Source: Acetobacter sp. CAG:977 | GTDB lineage: Bacteria; Pseudomonadota; Alphaproteobacteria; CAAGCB01; CAG-977 | Reading direction: 5' to 3' | Assembly: GCA_000434295.1 (NCBI GenBank) | Contig: HF994911.1 | Location: 1-57,730, forward strand | DNA: 57,730 bases | Shown here: positions 33,243-41,037 of the stretch, in pieces | Numbering within the stretch: the first letter of the stretch is position 1 | Layout of the letters: each line of letters begins with the position of its first letter | Program-made: the position numbers and the translations under genes | The notes under the pieces: model-generated | What the model was told of the DNA's origin: nothing | Database searches by the model: none | Seen by the model: only the letters and a program-made list of their open reading frames with translations

Positions 33243-36017
33243 ATGGACACCATCAAAATACGCGGGGCAAGGGAACACAATCTGAAAAATGTCGATTTGG
33301 ATTTGCCGCGCAATAAGCTGATCGTCGTTACGGGGCTGTCCGGATCTGGGAAATCGTCTTTGGCTTTTGACACGCTTTATGCGGAAGGTCAGCGCCGATA
33401 TGTGGAAAGCTTGTCCGCTTATGCCCGCCAGTTCGTCGATTTAATGAAAAAACCGGACGTCGATTTGATTGAGGGGTTGTCTCCCGCGATTTCGATTGAA
33501 CAAAAAACGACGTCTCACAATCCGCGCTCCATCGTCGGAACGGTGACGGAGATTTATGATTATATGCGTTTGTTGTGGGCGCGCGTCGGCGTTCCGTATT
33601 CTCCAGCGACGGGATTGCCGATTGAAAGCCAGACCGTGTCTCAGATGGTGGATCGTGTGATGGAGATGCCCGAAGGGACAAAGCTTTTATTGCTGGCGCC
33701 CGTTATTCGAGGTCGCAAGGGCGAATATAAAAAAGAAATTCAGGAATTTCGCAAAAAAGGATTTCAACGTCTGAAAATAGACGGCGAGGTGTATAATATC
33801 GAAGAAACGCCCGACTTGAATAAAAATGTCAAACACGACATTTCCGTTGTCGTTGACCGTATCGTTGTTCGCGAAGGTTTGCAAAGCCGTTTGGCGGATT
33901 CATTTGAAACGGCTCTGGAATTGTCGGACGGGCTTGCGGTGGCGGAAGATGTTTCAACGCATCAGGAAACGCTGTTTTCGTCAAGATATGCCTGTCCCGT
34001 GTCGGGCTTTACGATAGAAGAAATAGAACCCCGTTTGTTTTCTTTTAACAATCCGCACGGATTTTGCCCCGTTTGCGAAGGGTTGGGGGTCAAGCTGTAT
34101 ATTGATCCCGCGTTGGTGATTCCCGACAAAACCAAAACCTTGAAACAAGGGGCGATAGCGCCGTGGACGGCGGGGTCGGGGGAAATTTATCCTTGGCACG
34201 AACAGGCTTTGTTCGGGCTTTGCCGTCGTTTCGGAGTTTCCATGGACGATAAATGGGAAGACATTGCGCCGCACATTCAGGATTGCATCCTTTACGGCGG
34301 TCGCGGGTTTGAAGGCGTTATTCCGAATTTGGAACGGCGATATTTTTCGACGGATTCCGATTGGATGAGAGAGGAAATTTCTCATTATCAAAACAACGCG
34401 CCGTGTGAAGCGTGCCACGGTAAAAGGTTGCGTCCCGAGGCGTTGGCGGTAAAGATTGCCGGCAAAGACATTGCCGAAGTAACGTCCATGTCCATTGCTC
34501 AGGCCAGAGAATGGTTCGGAAAAGTCGAAGAAACGCTTAAGCCTCAAAGCCGTGAAATTGCCGCTCGTATTTTAAAAGAAACGAACGAACGTCTGGATTT
34601 TTTAATCAATGTCGGTTTGGGATACCTCTCTCTCGGGCGCGAGGCGGGGTCTTTGTCGGGCGGCGAAAGCCAGCGCATCCGTCTGGCTTCGCAAATCGGA
34701 ACGGGGCTGACAGGCGTTTTGTACGTGTTGGACGAACCGTCGATAGGCTTACATCAGCGCGACAATGACAAGCTGCTTTCGACGCTGTTTCGATTAAGGG
34801 ATTTGGGAAATACCGTCGTTGTCGTCGAACATGACGAAGACGCCATACGTTCTGCGGACGTTGTCGTGGATATGGGACCCGGTGCGGGAGAACGGGGCGG
34901 CAAAGCGGTCGCCGTCGGTTCTCCTCGGGAAATCATGGAAAATCCGTCTTCTTTGACGGGAAAATACTTGTCGCATGAAAAGCAAATCGCCGTTCCGAAG
35001 GTTCGTCGGACGGGCAACGGGAAAAAGATTTCCGTCATCGGTGCGCGCGTTCATAATTTAAAGGACATTAACGTTGATTTTCCTTTGGGGACGTTCATTT
35101 GTGTTACGGGCGTTTCGGGCGGGGGCAAGTCTTCTTTGGTCATAGAAACGCTGTATAAGGGCGTTGCAAAAGCTTTGAACGGCGCTCGTGAGCTTCCCGG
35201 AGCTCATGACCGGATAGAAGGGTTGGAAAACATAGATAAAGTCATCGACATTGACCAATCTCCGATCGGGCGGACTCCGCGCAGCAATCCTGCGACATAC
35301 ACGGGCGTATTTTCTCATATCAGGGATTGGTTCGCGGGATTGCCCGAAGCAAAATTGCGCGGGTATAAAGCGGGACGTTTCTCGTTTAACGTAAAAGGCG
35401 GGCGGTGCGAAGCGTGTCAGGGCGACGGCGTTTTGAAGATTGAAATGCATTTCTTGCCCGACGTTTATGTCGCTTGTGACGAATGTAAAGGAAAGCGCTA
35501 TAACCGCGAAACGCTGGAAGTCAAATACAAAGGCAAATCAATTGCCGATGTATTGGATATGACGGTTGACGAAGCTGTTTCGTTTTTTGATGCGATACCG
35601 TCGATACGGGACAGATTGAAACTGTTGCAACGTGTCGGATTGGGGTACATTCATCTGGGGCAGTCCGCGACGACTTTGTCGGGCGGGGAAGCCCAGCGTA
35701 TCAAGCTGTCCAAAGAATTATCCAAAAAAGCGACGGGACGTACGCTTTATATATTGGACGAACCGACGACGGGATTGCACTTTGAAGATATTTCCAAACT
35801 GTTGGAAGTTTTGCATCAGCTGGTGGATCAAGGCAATACGGTTGTTGTGATCGAACACAATTTGGAAGTCATCAAAACGGCGGACTGGATTATTGATTTG
35901 GGACCCGAAGGCGGCGACGGCGGCGGAAAAGTCGTCGTAACGGGAACGCCCGAAAGCGTTGTTAAAAGCAAAAAAGGCTTTACCGGACGCTATTTAAAGA
36001 AATACCTTGAGAATTAA
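33243..36017 (+). CDS. uvrA: Excinuclease ABC subunit A
   Basis: A 924-residue damage-recognition ATPase of nucleotide excision repair. It has two ABC modules: Walker A loops GLSGSGKSS and GVSGGGKSS, signatures LSGGESQRIRLASQ and LSGGEAQRIKLSKEL, and Walker B segments VLDEPSIGLH and ILDEPTTGLH. The C-terminal zinc finger is CEACQGDG ... CDECKGKRY. In the first zinc site the usual CPxC reads CPVS, a form I recall as common in alphaproteobacteria. AGGGGG lies nine bases before the ATG. It is monocistronic. Confidence 0.97.
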   Translation: MDTIKIRGAREHNLKNVDLDLPRNKLIVVTGLSGSGKSSLAFDTLYAEGQRRYVESLSAYARQFVDLMKKPDVDLIEGLSPAISIEQKTTSHNPRSIVGTVTEIYDYMRLLWARVGVPYSPATGLPIESQTVSQMVDRVMEMPEGTKLLLLAPVIRGRKGEYKKEIQEFRKKGFQRLKIDGEVYNIEETPDLNKNVKHDISVVVDRIVVREGLQSRLADSFETALELSDGLAVAEDVSTHQETLFSSRYACPVSGFTIEEIEPRLFSFNNPHGFCPVCEGLGVKLYIDPALVIPDKTKTLKQGAIAPWTAGSGEIYPWHEQALFGLCRRFGVSMDDKWEDIAPHIQDCILYGGRGFEGVIPNLERRYFSTDSDWMREEISHYQNNAPCEACHGKRLRPEALAVKIAGKDIAEVTSMSIAQAREWFGKVEETLKPQSREIAARILKETNERLDFLINVGLGYLSLGREAGSLSGGESQRIRLASQIGTGLTGVLYVLDEPSIGLHQRDNDKLLSTLFRLRDLGNTVVVVEHDEDAIRSADVVVDMGPGAGERGGKAVAVGSPREIMENPSSLTGKYLSHEKQIAVPKVRRTGNGKKISVIGARVHNLKDINVDFPLGTFICVTGVSGGGKSSLVIETLYKGVAKALNGARELPGAHDRIEGLENIDKVIDIDQSPIGRTPRSNPATYTGVFSHIRDWFAGLPEAKLRGYKAGRFSFNVKGGRCEACQGDGVLKIEMHFLPDVYVACDECKGKRYNRETLEVKYKGKSIADVLDMTVDEAVSFFDAIPSIRDRLKLLQRVGLGYIHLGQSATTLSGGEAQRIKLSKELSKKATGRTLYILDEPTTGLHFEDISKLLEVLHQLVDQGNTVVVIEHNLEVIKTADWIIDLGPEGGDGGGKVVVTGTPESVVKSKKGFTGRYLKKYLEN

Positions 36018-36043
36018 ACGGATGAAAACGTTTTCGGAACGTG

Positions 36044-36049
36044 TATAAT
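36044..36049 (+). promoter_or_regulatory. Probable -10 element for the gene at 36084
   Basis: A consensus TATAAT lies 34 bases before the start codon, in the 66-base gap after uvrA. The -35 position is not convincing. Confidence 0.4.
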
Positions 36050-36083
36050 AAATTTTTGGGAATTTCGAAAGTGGAGAAGGGTA

Positions 36084-36692
36084 ATGTCAGTTTCGTCTTT
36101 TTTTAAAAAGAACTCGGTTTTATATCCGAGCGGCATTGAAAGCGATGACAAAGACGTCGGTCGTTGGCAGTCCGTTTTGGCCGGGTTAAGCACGGAAAAA
36201 AAGCCGGACGATATTATTGAAGAAGAACTTCTTTCTTCCGACGATTTAAAGAAACAGGAAGCGTTACAGTCTATTTTAGATACTGCTTGTATGGTTGTTG
36301 CGGGCAGGCAAGTCGTATCGGATGTTTTTCGTTTAGACTGTTTGATAGGCGTTCGCGCAGGTTTATCGGAACCTGTTTTGTATGATTCTGCCGCGAAAAA
36401 GATTTTGATTTCCCTTTCGGACGATTTTTCCCCGGAAGACAAGTCGGCATTTTTTATTAAGCAATGTGTTCTGGCATTGCAGGATGCGGAAACGCCGGGG
36501 ATTTTTTCGGATGCCGAAGCAAGCGTCGTCAAATCGATTTTTGCCGTTCAAATGAAACAGGAATACCCCGATGTTTTTGAAAAGATGACATTCCATAAAA
36601 AAGACAAGATGACGGCGATGTGCGAACATTTATATTCGTCGTTTAAGGATTGGAATAAAACGGTAGCGGAAATGTTCAAGTTTTATAAGTAA
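36084..36692 (+). CDS. Diverged, inactive relative of the HEATH-motif proteins
   Basis: A 202-residue protein without signal peptide. By eye it follows the plan of the proteins at 1253 and 3562: LYDSAAKKILISL matches their short strand pair, FFIKQCVLALQ (Lys126) stands where they have FIHEATHAVQ, and SDAEASVVKSIFAVQMKQEY stands where they have EADACAHESLFAWQIK. A final MCEHLYSSFKDWNK resembles their MxASFKAWY segment. All zinc ligands of HExxH are replaced, so no peptidase activity is expected. It is followed by a strong terminator. Role unknown; it may be a regulator or inhibitor of the active paralogues, which is speculation. Confidence 0.55.
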   Translation: MSVSSFFKKNSVLYPSGIESDDKDVGRWQSVLAGLSTEKKPDDIIEEELLSSDDLKKQEALQSILDTACMVVAGRQVVSDVFRLDCLIGVRAGLSEPVLYDSAAKKILISLSDDFSPEDKSAFFIKQCVLALQDAETPGIFSDAEASVVKSIFAVQMKQEYPDVFEKMTFHKKDKMTAMCEHLYSSFKDWNKTVAEMFKFYK

Positions 36693-36710
36693 CTTGTTTT
36701 TTTCGGGAAA

Positions 36711-36743
36711 GAAAAAGCCTCCGAAAAAACGGAGGCTTTTTTA
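36711..36743. terminator. Bidirectional terminator between 36084 gene and NSS transporter
   Basis: aaaaagcctccg and cggaggctttttt pair around AAAAAA, with A and T runs on both sides, serving two convergent genes. Confidence 0.9.
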
Positions 36744-36761
36744 TAAAATCCGTTTGCGCGG

Positions 36762-38072
36762 TTATAAGATTCCGAAAGAATTTAAAAAGACCAGAACGAC
36801 GGCGATCGGAGCGACGCACCTGACCAAGATTTTGAACAGGCTTTGGGCATATTTATTTTTAAAGATTCCCAGATTTTGTACGCCGTAATACCAACCGACG
36901 ACCAGACACGTCAACAATCCTCCGACGGGTAACAGAACGTTTGAAGACAGGAAATCGAACAGATCGAACAAAGTTTTTCCGAAGATTTTGAAATCCGCCA
37001 ATACGCCGAAAGACAGGGAAACAAAGATTCCGATAATAAAGATCAAAGAAGCGAACAAAGTAATGGATTTATGTCTGGACACCTTCATTTGATCGCCCAT
37101 GAACGAAACGACGACTTCCATCAAAGAGATGGCGGACGTAACGGCGGCGAACAGGAGCAACAGGAAGAACAAAAACGCGAAAAACTCTCCGAAAGGCATG
37201 GCAGCGAAGATTTTCGGCAAAGTAATAAAGACCAAAGAAGGACCGGCGTTTATGGGGACGTTAAAAGCGAACATCGCCGAGAATATGGTAACGCCGGCGA
37301 GCAGGGAAACCAAAGTATCCAGAATCGGGACGGGATAAGTCCCTTTAAACAGGTCTTCGTCCGGTTTGATATAAGAGCCGTAAGTAATATAGATTCCCAT
37401 TCCGACGCTTAAAGAAAAGAAGCTTTGCCCCAAAGCTGTCAGGAAAGTTTCGGAATTTGCCTTTGAAAAATCGGGATAGAAGAAGAAGTGGACACCTTGT
37501 TCGGCATTTTCCAAAGTCAACGCGCGCACCATCAGGACGATCAGCAACACAAACAGCATCGGCATGATGATTTTGCTGTATTTTTCGATGCCTTTTTCGA
37601 TGCCCCGATAAACGATGAAGGCGGAAATAAAGATGAAGGCAAACAAATAAACCAGCGGCTTGATCGGCGAAGAAATGAATTGGTTAAAGTGTTCTTCGTA
37701 ATTTGACACCTGAGAATTAGTAAGGGATTCGATGAGATAATAAACGATCCACGAACCGACGACGCTGTAATACGGGACGATGATGCACGGTGTAAAGACG
37801 CCCAAAGCGCCGATAAAAGTGAATTTCGGATTTATGGCGCGCATGGTTCCGACGGGATCGGAACGCATTTTTTTACCCAATCCCATTTCGATCAGCAGGA
37901 ACGTAAAGCCGATGAATGCCGTTACCAACAGATACATCAACAGGAAAGCGCCGCCCCCGCCCTGAGCGGCGATATAAGGGAAACGCCATAAATTTCCCAG
38001 TCCGACGGCGGATCCCGCGGCTGCCATGATTAATCCGAATCTGGACCCCCAAGAAGCTCTTTTTGCCTGCAT
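36762..38072 (-). CDS. Sodium-dependent transporter, NSS (SLC6/LeuT) family
   Basis: A 436-residue inner-membrane protein with about eleven helices. The first helix holds GSAVGLGNLWRFPYIAAQGG, the unwound sodium- and substrate-binding segment of LeuT-fold carriers. The later ITYGSYIKPDED and INAGPSLVFITLP segments also fit. Bacterial members import amino acids with sodium; the exact substrate is not decidable. ATG 38072 is taken; a TTG at 38081 is an alternative. It is alone on the minus strand. Confidence 0.9.
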   Translation of the reverse strand: MQAKRASWGSRFGLIMAAAGSAVGLGNLWRFPYIAAQGGGGAFLLMYLLVTAFIGFTFLLIEMGLGKKMRSDPVGTMRAINPKFTFIGALGVFTPCIIVPYYSVVGSWIVYYLIESLTNSQVSNYEEHFNQFISSPIKPLVYLFAFIFISAFIVYRGIEKGIEKYSKIIMPMLFVLLIVLMVRALTLENAEQGVHFFFYPDFSKANSETFLTALGQSFFSLSVGMGIYITYGSYIKPDEDLFKGTYPVPILDTLVSLLAGVTIFSAMFAFNVPINAGPSLVFITLPKIFAAMPFGEFFAFLFFLLLLFAAVTSAISLMEVVVSFMGDQMKVSRHKSITLFASLIFIIGIFVSLSFGVLADFKIFGKTLFDLFDFLSSNVLLPVGGLLTCLVVGWYYGVQNLGIFKNKYAQSLFKILVRCVAPIAVVLVFLNSFGIL

Positions 38073-38149
38073 TATTTTCAATCCGAAAAAAGGTTAAAAC
38101 CGAGAGGATTTTATAAAAAAGCGAAGGATTTTCAATAAAAAATAAACCG

Positions 38150-38788
38150 TTATGCGTTTGAACGAGGCTCTTTTTTCAGGCACAGGTAAAGTTCGATCAT
38201 TTTTTTTAAAGCATTTTCGCTTTGTGCGCCGAAAATCATGGTTTCTTTGTTAAAGATCAGACAAGGGACGGCTTTTATGCCTGATTTTTTCCATCCGGAA
38301 GGAAGTATGGCATGGAAATTTTGTTTATCGTTGAAAAAATCTTCGGCGGAAGAAGGGAAAATAATTTTATTTTTATCTGCAATTTCTTTTAATACGCCGA
38401 TATTCGAAATATCTCGAGCCGAGCAAAAATAAGAATAAAAGACGTCTTCCATGACGATATTACCCTTATTTTGTCGGAACGCTTCCTGAATAAGCATATG
38501 GGAAGGTCTGGAATCCGTGACGGGGAGTAAATTGTCAAAATTGATGTTGATGCCTTCGTTTTTTGCGATATCGGCGACTTTATCGCGCAATATTTTTGTT
38601 TTTTCCGCTGCGTTCGGAGACATTTCCGGCGGCAAAGGAAAATTAAAAAACGGAGAAGGCAAGATAAAAAAAGGCCTTGCGATCAGAGAAGCTTTTACTT
38701 TAGGAAAGCATTTAAGCGCGGAATCCAAGCGTCTTTTGGCGATATACGACCAAATGCAAACAGTATCAAAGATGAAATCAATGCGCAT
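38150..38788 (-). CDS. DsbA/FrnE-like thioredoxin-fold protein
   Basis: A 212-residue protein without signal peptide. The N-terminal DTVCIWSYIAKRRLD stands where FrnE-like proteins have DxxCPWC; here the second cysteine is serine (Cys11-Ile-Trp-Ser14). The helical insert and the C-terminal SGIKAVPCLIFNKE with the cis-Pro segment complete the fold. The family includes 2-hydroxychromene-2-carboxylate isomerases and dithiol oxidoreductases. With one cysteine left, thiol isomerase or glutathione-transferase-like chemistry is more likely than dithiol oxidation. GGTGGA lies before the ATG. Confidence 0.8.
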   Translation of the reverse strand: MRIDFIFDTVCIWSYIAKRRLDSALKCFPKVKASLIARPFFILPSPFFNFPLPPEMSPNAAEKTKILRDKVADIAKNEGININFDNLLPVTDSRPSHMLIQEAFRQNKGNIVMEDVFYSYFCSARDISNIGVLKEIADKNKIIFPSSAEDFFNDKQNFHAILPSGWKKSGIKAVPCLIFNKETMIFGAQSENALKKMIELYLCLKKEPRSNA

Positions 38789-38877
38789 GGATCCACCGAA
38801 GAAATCAATTTTCTATACAATAGCTTCTTTTTATGTATAAATTCCTAATAACAAGAGGATTATATACGGGAAACCGC

Positions 38878-39987
38878 ATGCCGGGCGTTCAGGAAAAATT
38901 ACGGAAGTTTATGACGGGACTGTCCGAAGGACGGCAATCCGAAGATCATTCTTTTTCAGAAGATCATTCTTTTTCAAAGGATGGAGCGTCGGAAAATTCC
39001 GAACGGGAACGTGCGGAAAAAGAAAAACGCATTGCGCTGTTCCGATTAAAGAACAGAACGGTCAGCCGTCCGGATAAAAAAGATTCGGATTCGCAAAAAA
39101 ACGACGGTCGGTACGTTAAGCCGAAAGAACTTAAGGGGGCTTCGGATAAGAAGGATGCGCCGAAGCCGAAAATTGACAGAGGCTTGGCGGCGTTGATCAG
39201 GAGGCTTCGGGGCATTCCGGCATCGGAAAAAGCCGTTATGCCCGTGAAGGATGACGGGGATGAAGTTTTGTCTTCGCCCGATATTCAAACAGAAGCATCT
39301 TCGGAAACATTGTCCGGCAACGAAGAAACGGTTGCTTTTGGATTATCCGTTCCCGTCGGGGTTATTTATTGGGATGAATTTAACGGGCTTGCGGATCGGA
39401 TTGTCAGCGTACGGCGTATTTTTACGTCCGGATCCGATATTTTAACGGATTCTTTTTGCCATGATTTGCTCGTCCCGCGTATTATTGCACTGTCGCGGAC
39501 GGTTCGCTGGTATGACATTTTTTCTTTAAAGCCATATGAAGATCCCCGGAGCCTTTTGCTAAACGGATTGCGAGACGTTTTGCCCGACGGGCAAAATCCC
39601 AGCCCTTCTTTGCTATCAGTTCTTTCCAGAGTTCGCTACGAACTTTTCGGTTTGGCTTATGTCGGGGGTGTCGGGAGTGCGCGGGGCGATTATGAAAACG
39701 GCGTGATTTTAAGTTATGTTCGGGAACGGTGTTCGGATATTCCGTTTGATACGAAAGAAATCTTGAATTATATTTCTTTGTTGTCCGCAGATGAACAAAG
39801 CTTTTATGAGTCTGCGGAAATCATGGTAAAACAGCCCCAAGATGTTCTTCGGACGTTTGTAGATGCTTTTTTGCGTTTAATCACGGCGGACGGCATTATT
39901 CATGACAATGAGCGGGAAATTTTGGCGGAGTTGTTGTATATTTTAAAGTCTGAAGGCATTGAGCCGGAAATGTTGGGGCTGAAATGA
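38878..39987 (+). CDS. TerB-like domain protein with disordered N-terminus
   Basis: A 369-residue cytoplasmic protein. Residues 1 to about 140 are charged and low-complexity (Lys/Asp/Ser/Glu), including a six-residue duplication (EDHSFS) caused by an 18-base tandem repeat. A folded region follows, and the end (about 320-365) shows a TerB-type helical pattern, FVDAFLRLITADGIIHDNER, with the acidic DG..HDNE metal-binding-like residues seen in TerB and DjlA-type domains. The ATG at 38878 has GGGAAA before it; a start 45 bases earlier has no ribosome site. Its stop overlaps an ATG of the next frame, so it is the first of three linked genes. Function unknown. Confidence 0.6.
   Translation: MPGVQEKLRKFMTGLSEGRQSEDHSFSEDHSFSKDGASENSERERAEKEKRIALFRLKNRTVSRPDKKDSDSQKNDGRYVKPKELKGASDKKDAPKPKIDRGLAALIRRLRGIPASEKAVMPVKDDGDEVLSSPDIQTEASSETLSGNEETVAFGLSVPVGVIYWDEFNGLADRIVSVRRIFTSGSDILTDSFCHDLLVPRIIALSRTVRWYDIFSLKPYEDPRSLLLNGLRDVLPDGQNPSPSLLSVLSRVRYELFGLAYVGGVGSARGDYENGVILSYVRERCSDIPFDTKEILNYISLLSADEQSFYESAEIMVKQPQDVLRTFVDAFLRLITADGIIHDNEREILAELLYILKSEGIEPEMLGLK
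38941..38976 (+). repeat. 18-base exact tandem duplication
   Basis: gaagatcattctttttca occurs twice in a row (38941-38958 and 38959-38976) inside the TerB-like gene and keeps the frame, adding six residues to its disordered part. Confidence 0.95.
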
Positions 39988-40001
39988 TAAGAGAGGTCGG
40001 T

Positions 40002-40997
40002 ATGCGTTTTTTTGTATTTATGATTGCCGGGATATTGTGTTTGTTTGACGGGACCGCATACGGTGCCGGACGCGACAAGACGTTTGAATCTGTTTTACAG
40101 GAACAGTACAACGCGAAAAAAGCAAGAATACAGCAATTGTTTAACGAAAAAATAGAAAAAATCGGGGAACGTTCCGCCATACCGGAAGACTTGCGCCAGA
40201 TGTTGATTGATCAAGCCAACGAAGTCAAAGATTTCGACATCAAAACGTTGGATGAAAAATTGAATTTGAAATTGAAGCATGCCCGCCAACGCAGCGTTAT
40301 TAAAGACAGCTTAAAAGAAGACGCCATGCGCCGTGTTGAATGGGTTATGGAAAACGAACGCGAGTTTGAAGCCAAAAAACAACAGCGGGAAGAAGCGTCC
40401 AAGAAAGTTTTGGACGGTTCTTCAGAACCTCAGAATGCTGCCGCACCGCTGAAGCCCGAAGAACAGCCCGCGCCTTCGGAACAGAACGCTTCGGCGAAAC
40501 CGCAAGAACAGCCTGCACCGCGACCGCAAGAGCAACCTGTGACACAGCCTGCAACGCAACAGCCTGCAACGCAGTCTGAAGAACCGCAACCGTCTTCTTC
40601 CGTGGCGCCCGAAGAAAAATCAACTTCGCCGGAAGCCGTGTCGGAACCTGCGCCTGCTGTAACGGAGAACGCGTCTGAAAAAACGCAGGAAGAACAAAAA
40701 ACGCCCGATTCCGAATCTTCTGCAGATCCGCAACAGCCGAAGTCCGAAGTCAAAATAACGGACGACGAACTTGCCGAGATAGAAGCCGTTGAACGTGGCT
40801 TTATTGACGAATTGCGCTATCTCGGGGCGAATGACGAAGAAACGAACCGAGCTCTTGCCGAAAACTCGTCTTTGATTCAAACCATGAGGAACAGCGGGGC
40901 GACAAAGGACGAACTGTTGAAAAGACTTGAACAGGAAAGAGAACGGCTTATTGAAACGGTGAAAGCCAGACTGGCTTCGGAAGGCGGCGAAAAGTAA
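40002..40997 (+). CDS. Exported protein with Pro/Glu/Gln-rich linker
   Basis: A 331-residue protein with a signal peptide (MRFFVFMIAGILCLFDGTAY, cleavage near GAG). An N-terminal coiled-coil-like helical domain (about 25-135) is followed by a long Pro/Gln/Glu/Ala-rich linker (about 140-245, with repeated QEQPAP and QPATQ units) and a second helical domain (about 250-331) starting KITDDELAEIEAVERG. The start at 40002 has GAGAGG five bases upstream. It lies 14 bases after the TerB-like gene and 40 before the chemoreceptor-like gene. Linkers of this kind often span the periplasm. No family recognised. Confidence 0.6.
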   Translation: MRFFVFMIAGILCLFDGTAYGAGRDKTFESVLQEQYNAKKARIQQLFNEKIEKIGERSAIPEDLRQMLIDQANEVKDFDIKTLDEKLNLKLKHARQRSVIKDSLKEDAMRRVEWVMENEREFEAKKQQREEASKKVLDGSSEPQNAAAPLKPEEQPAPSEQNASAKPQEQPAPRPQEQPVTQPATQQPATQSEEPQPSSSVAPEEKSTSPEAVSEPAPAVTENASEKTQEEQKTPDSESSADPQQPKSEVKITDDELAEIEAVERGFIDELRYLGANDEETNRALAENSSLIQTMRNSGATKDELLKRLEQERERLIETVKARLASEGGEK

Positions 40998-41037
40998 TTA
41001 ATGCGACGGAACGCTTTCCGAAAAGGACGGACTCAAG

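Noticed and set aside
33243..36017. Loss of one cysteine in the first UvrA zinc site (CPVS)
   Set aside because: I recall the same form in many alphaproteobacterial UvrA proteins, so it is probably normal.
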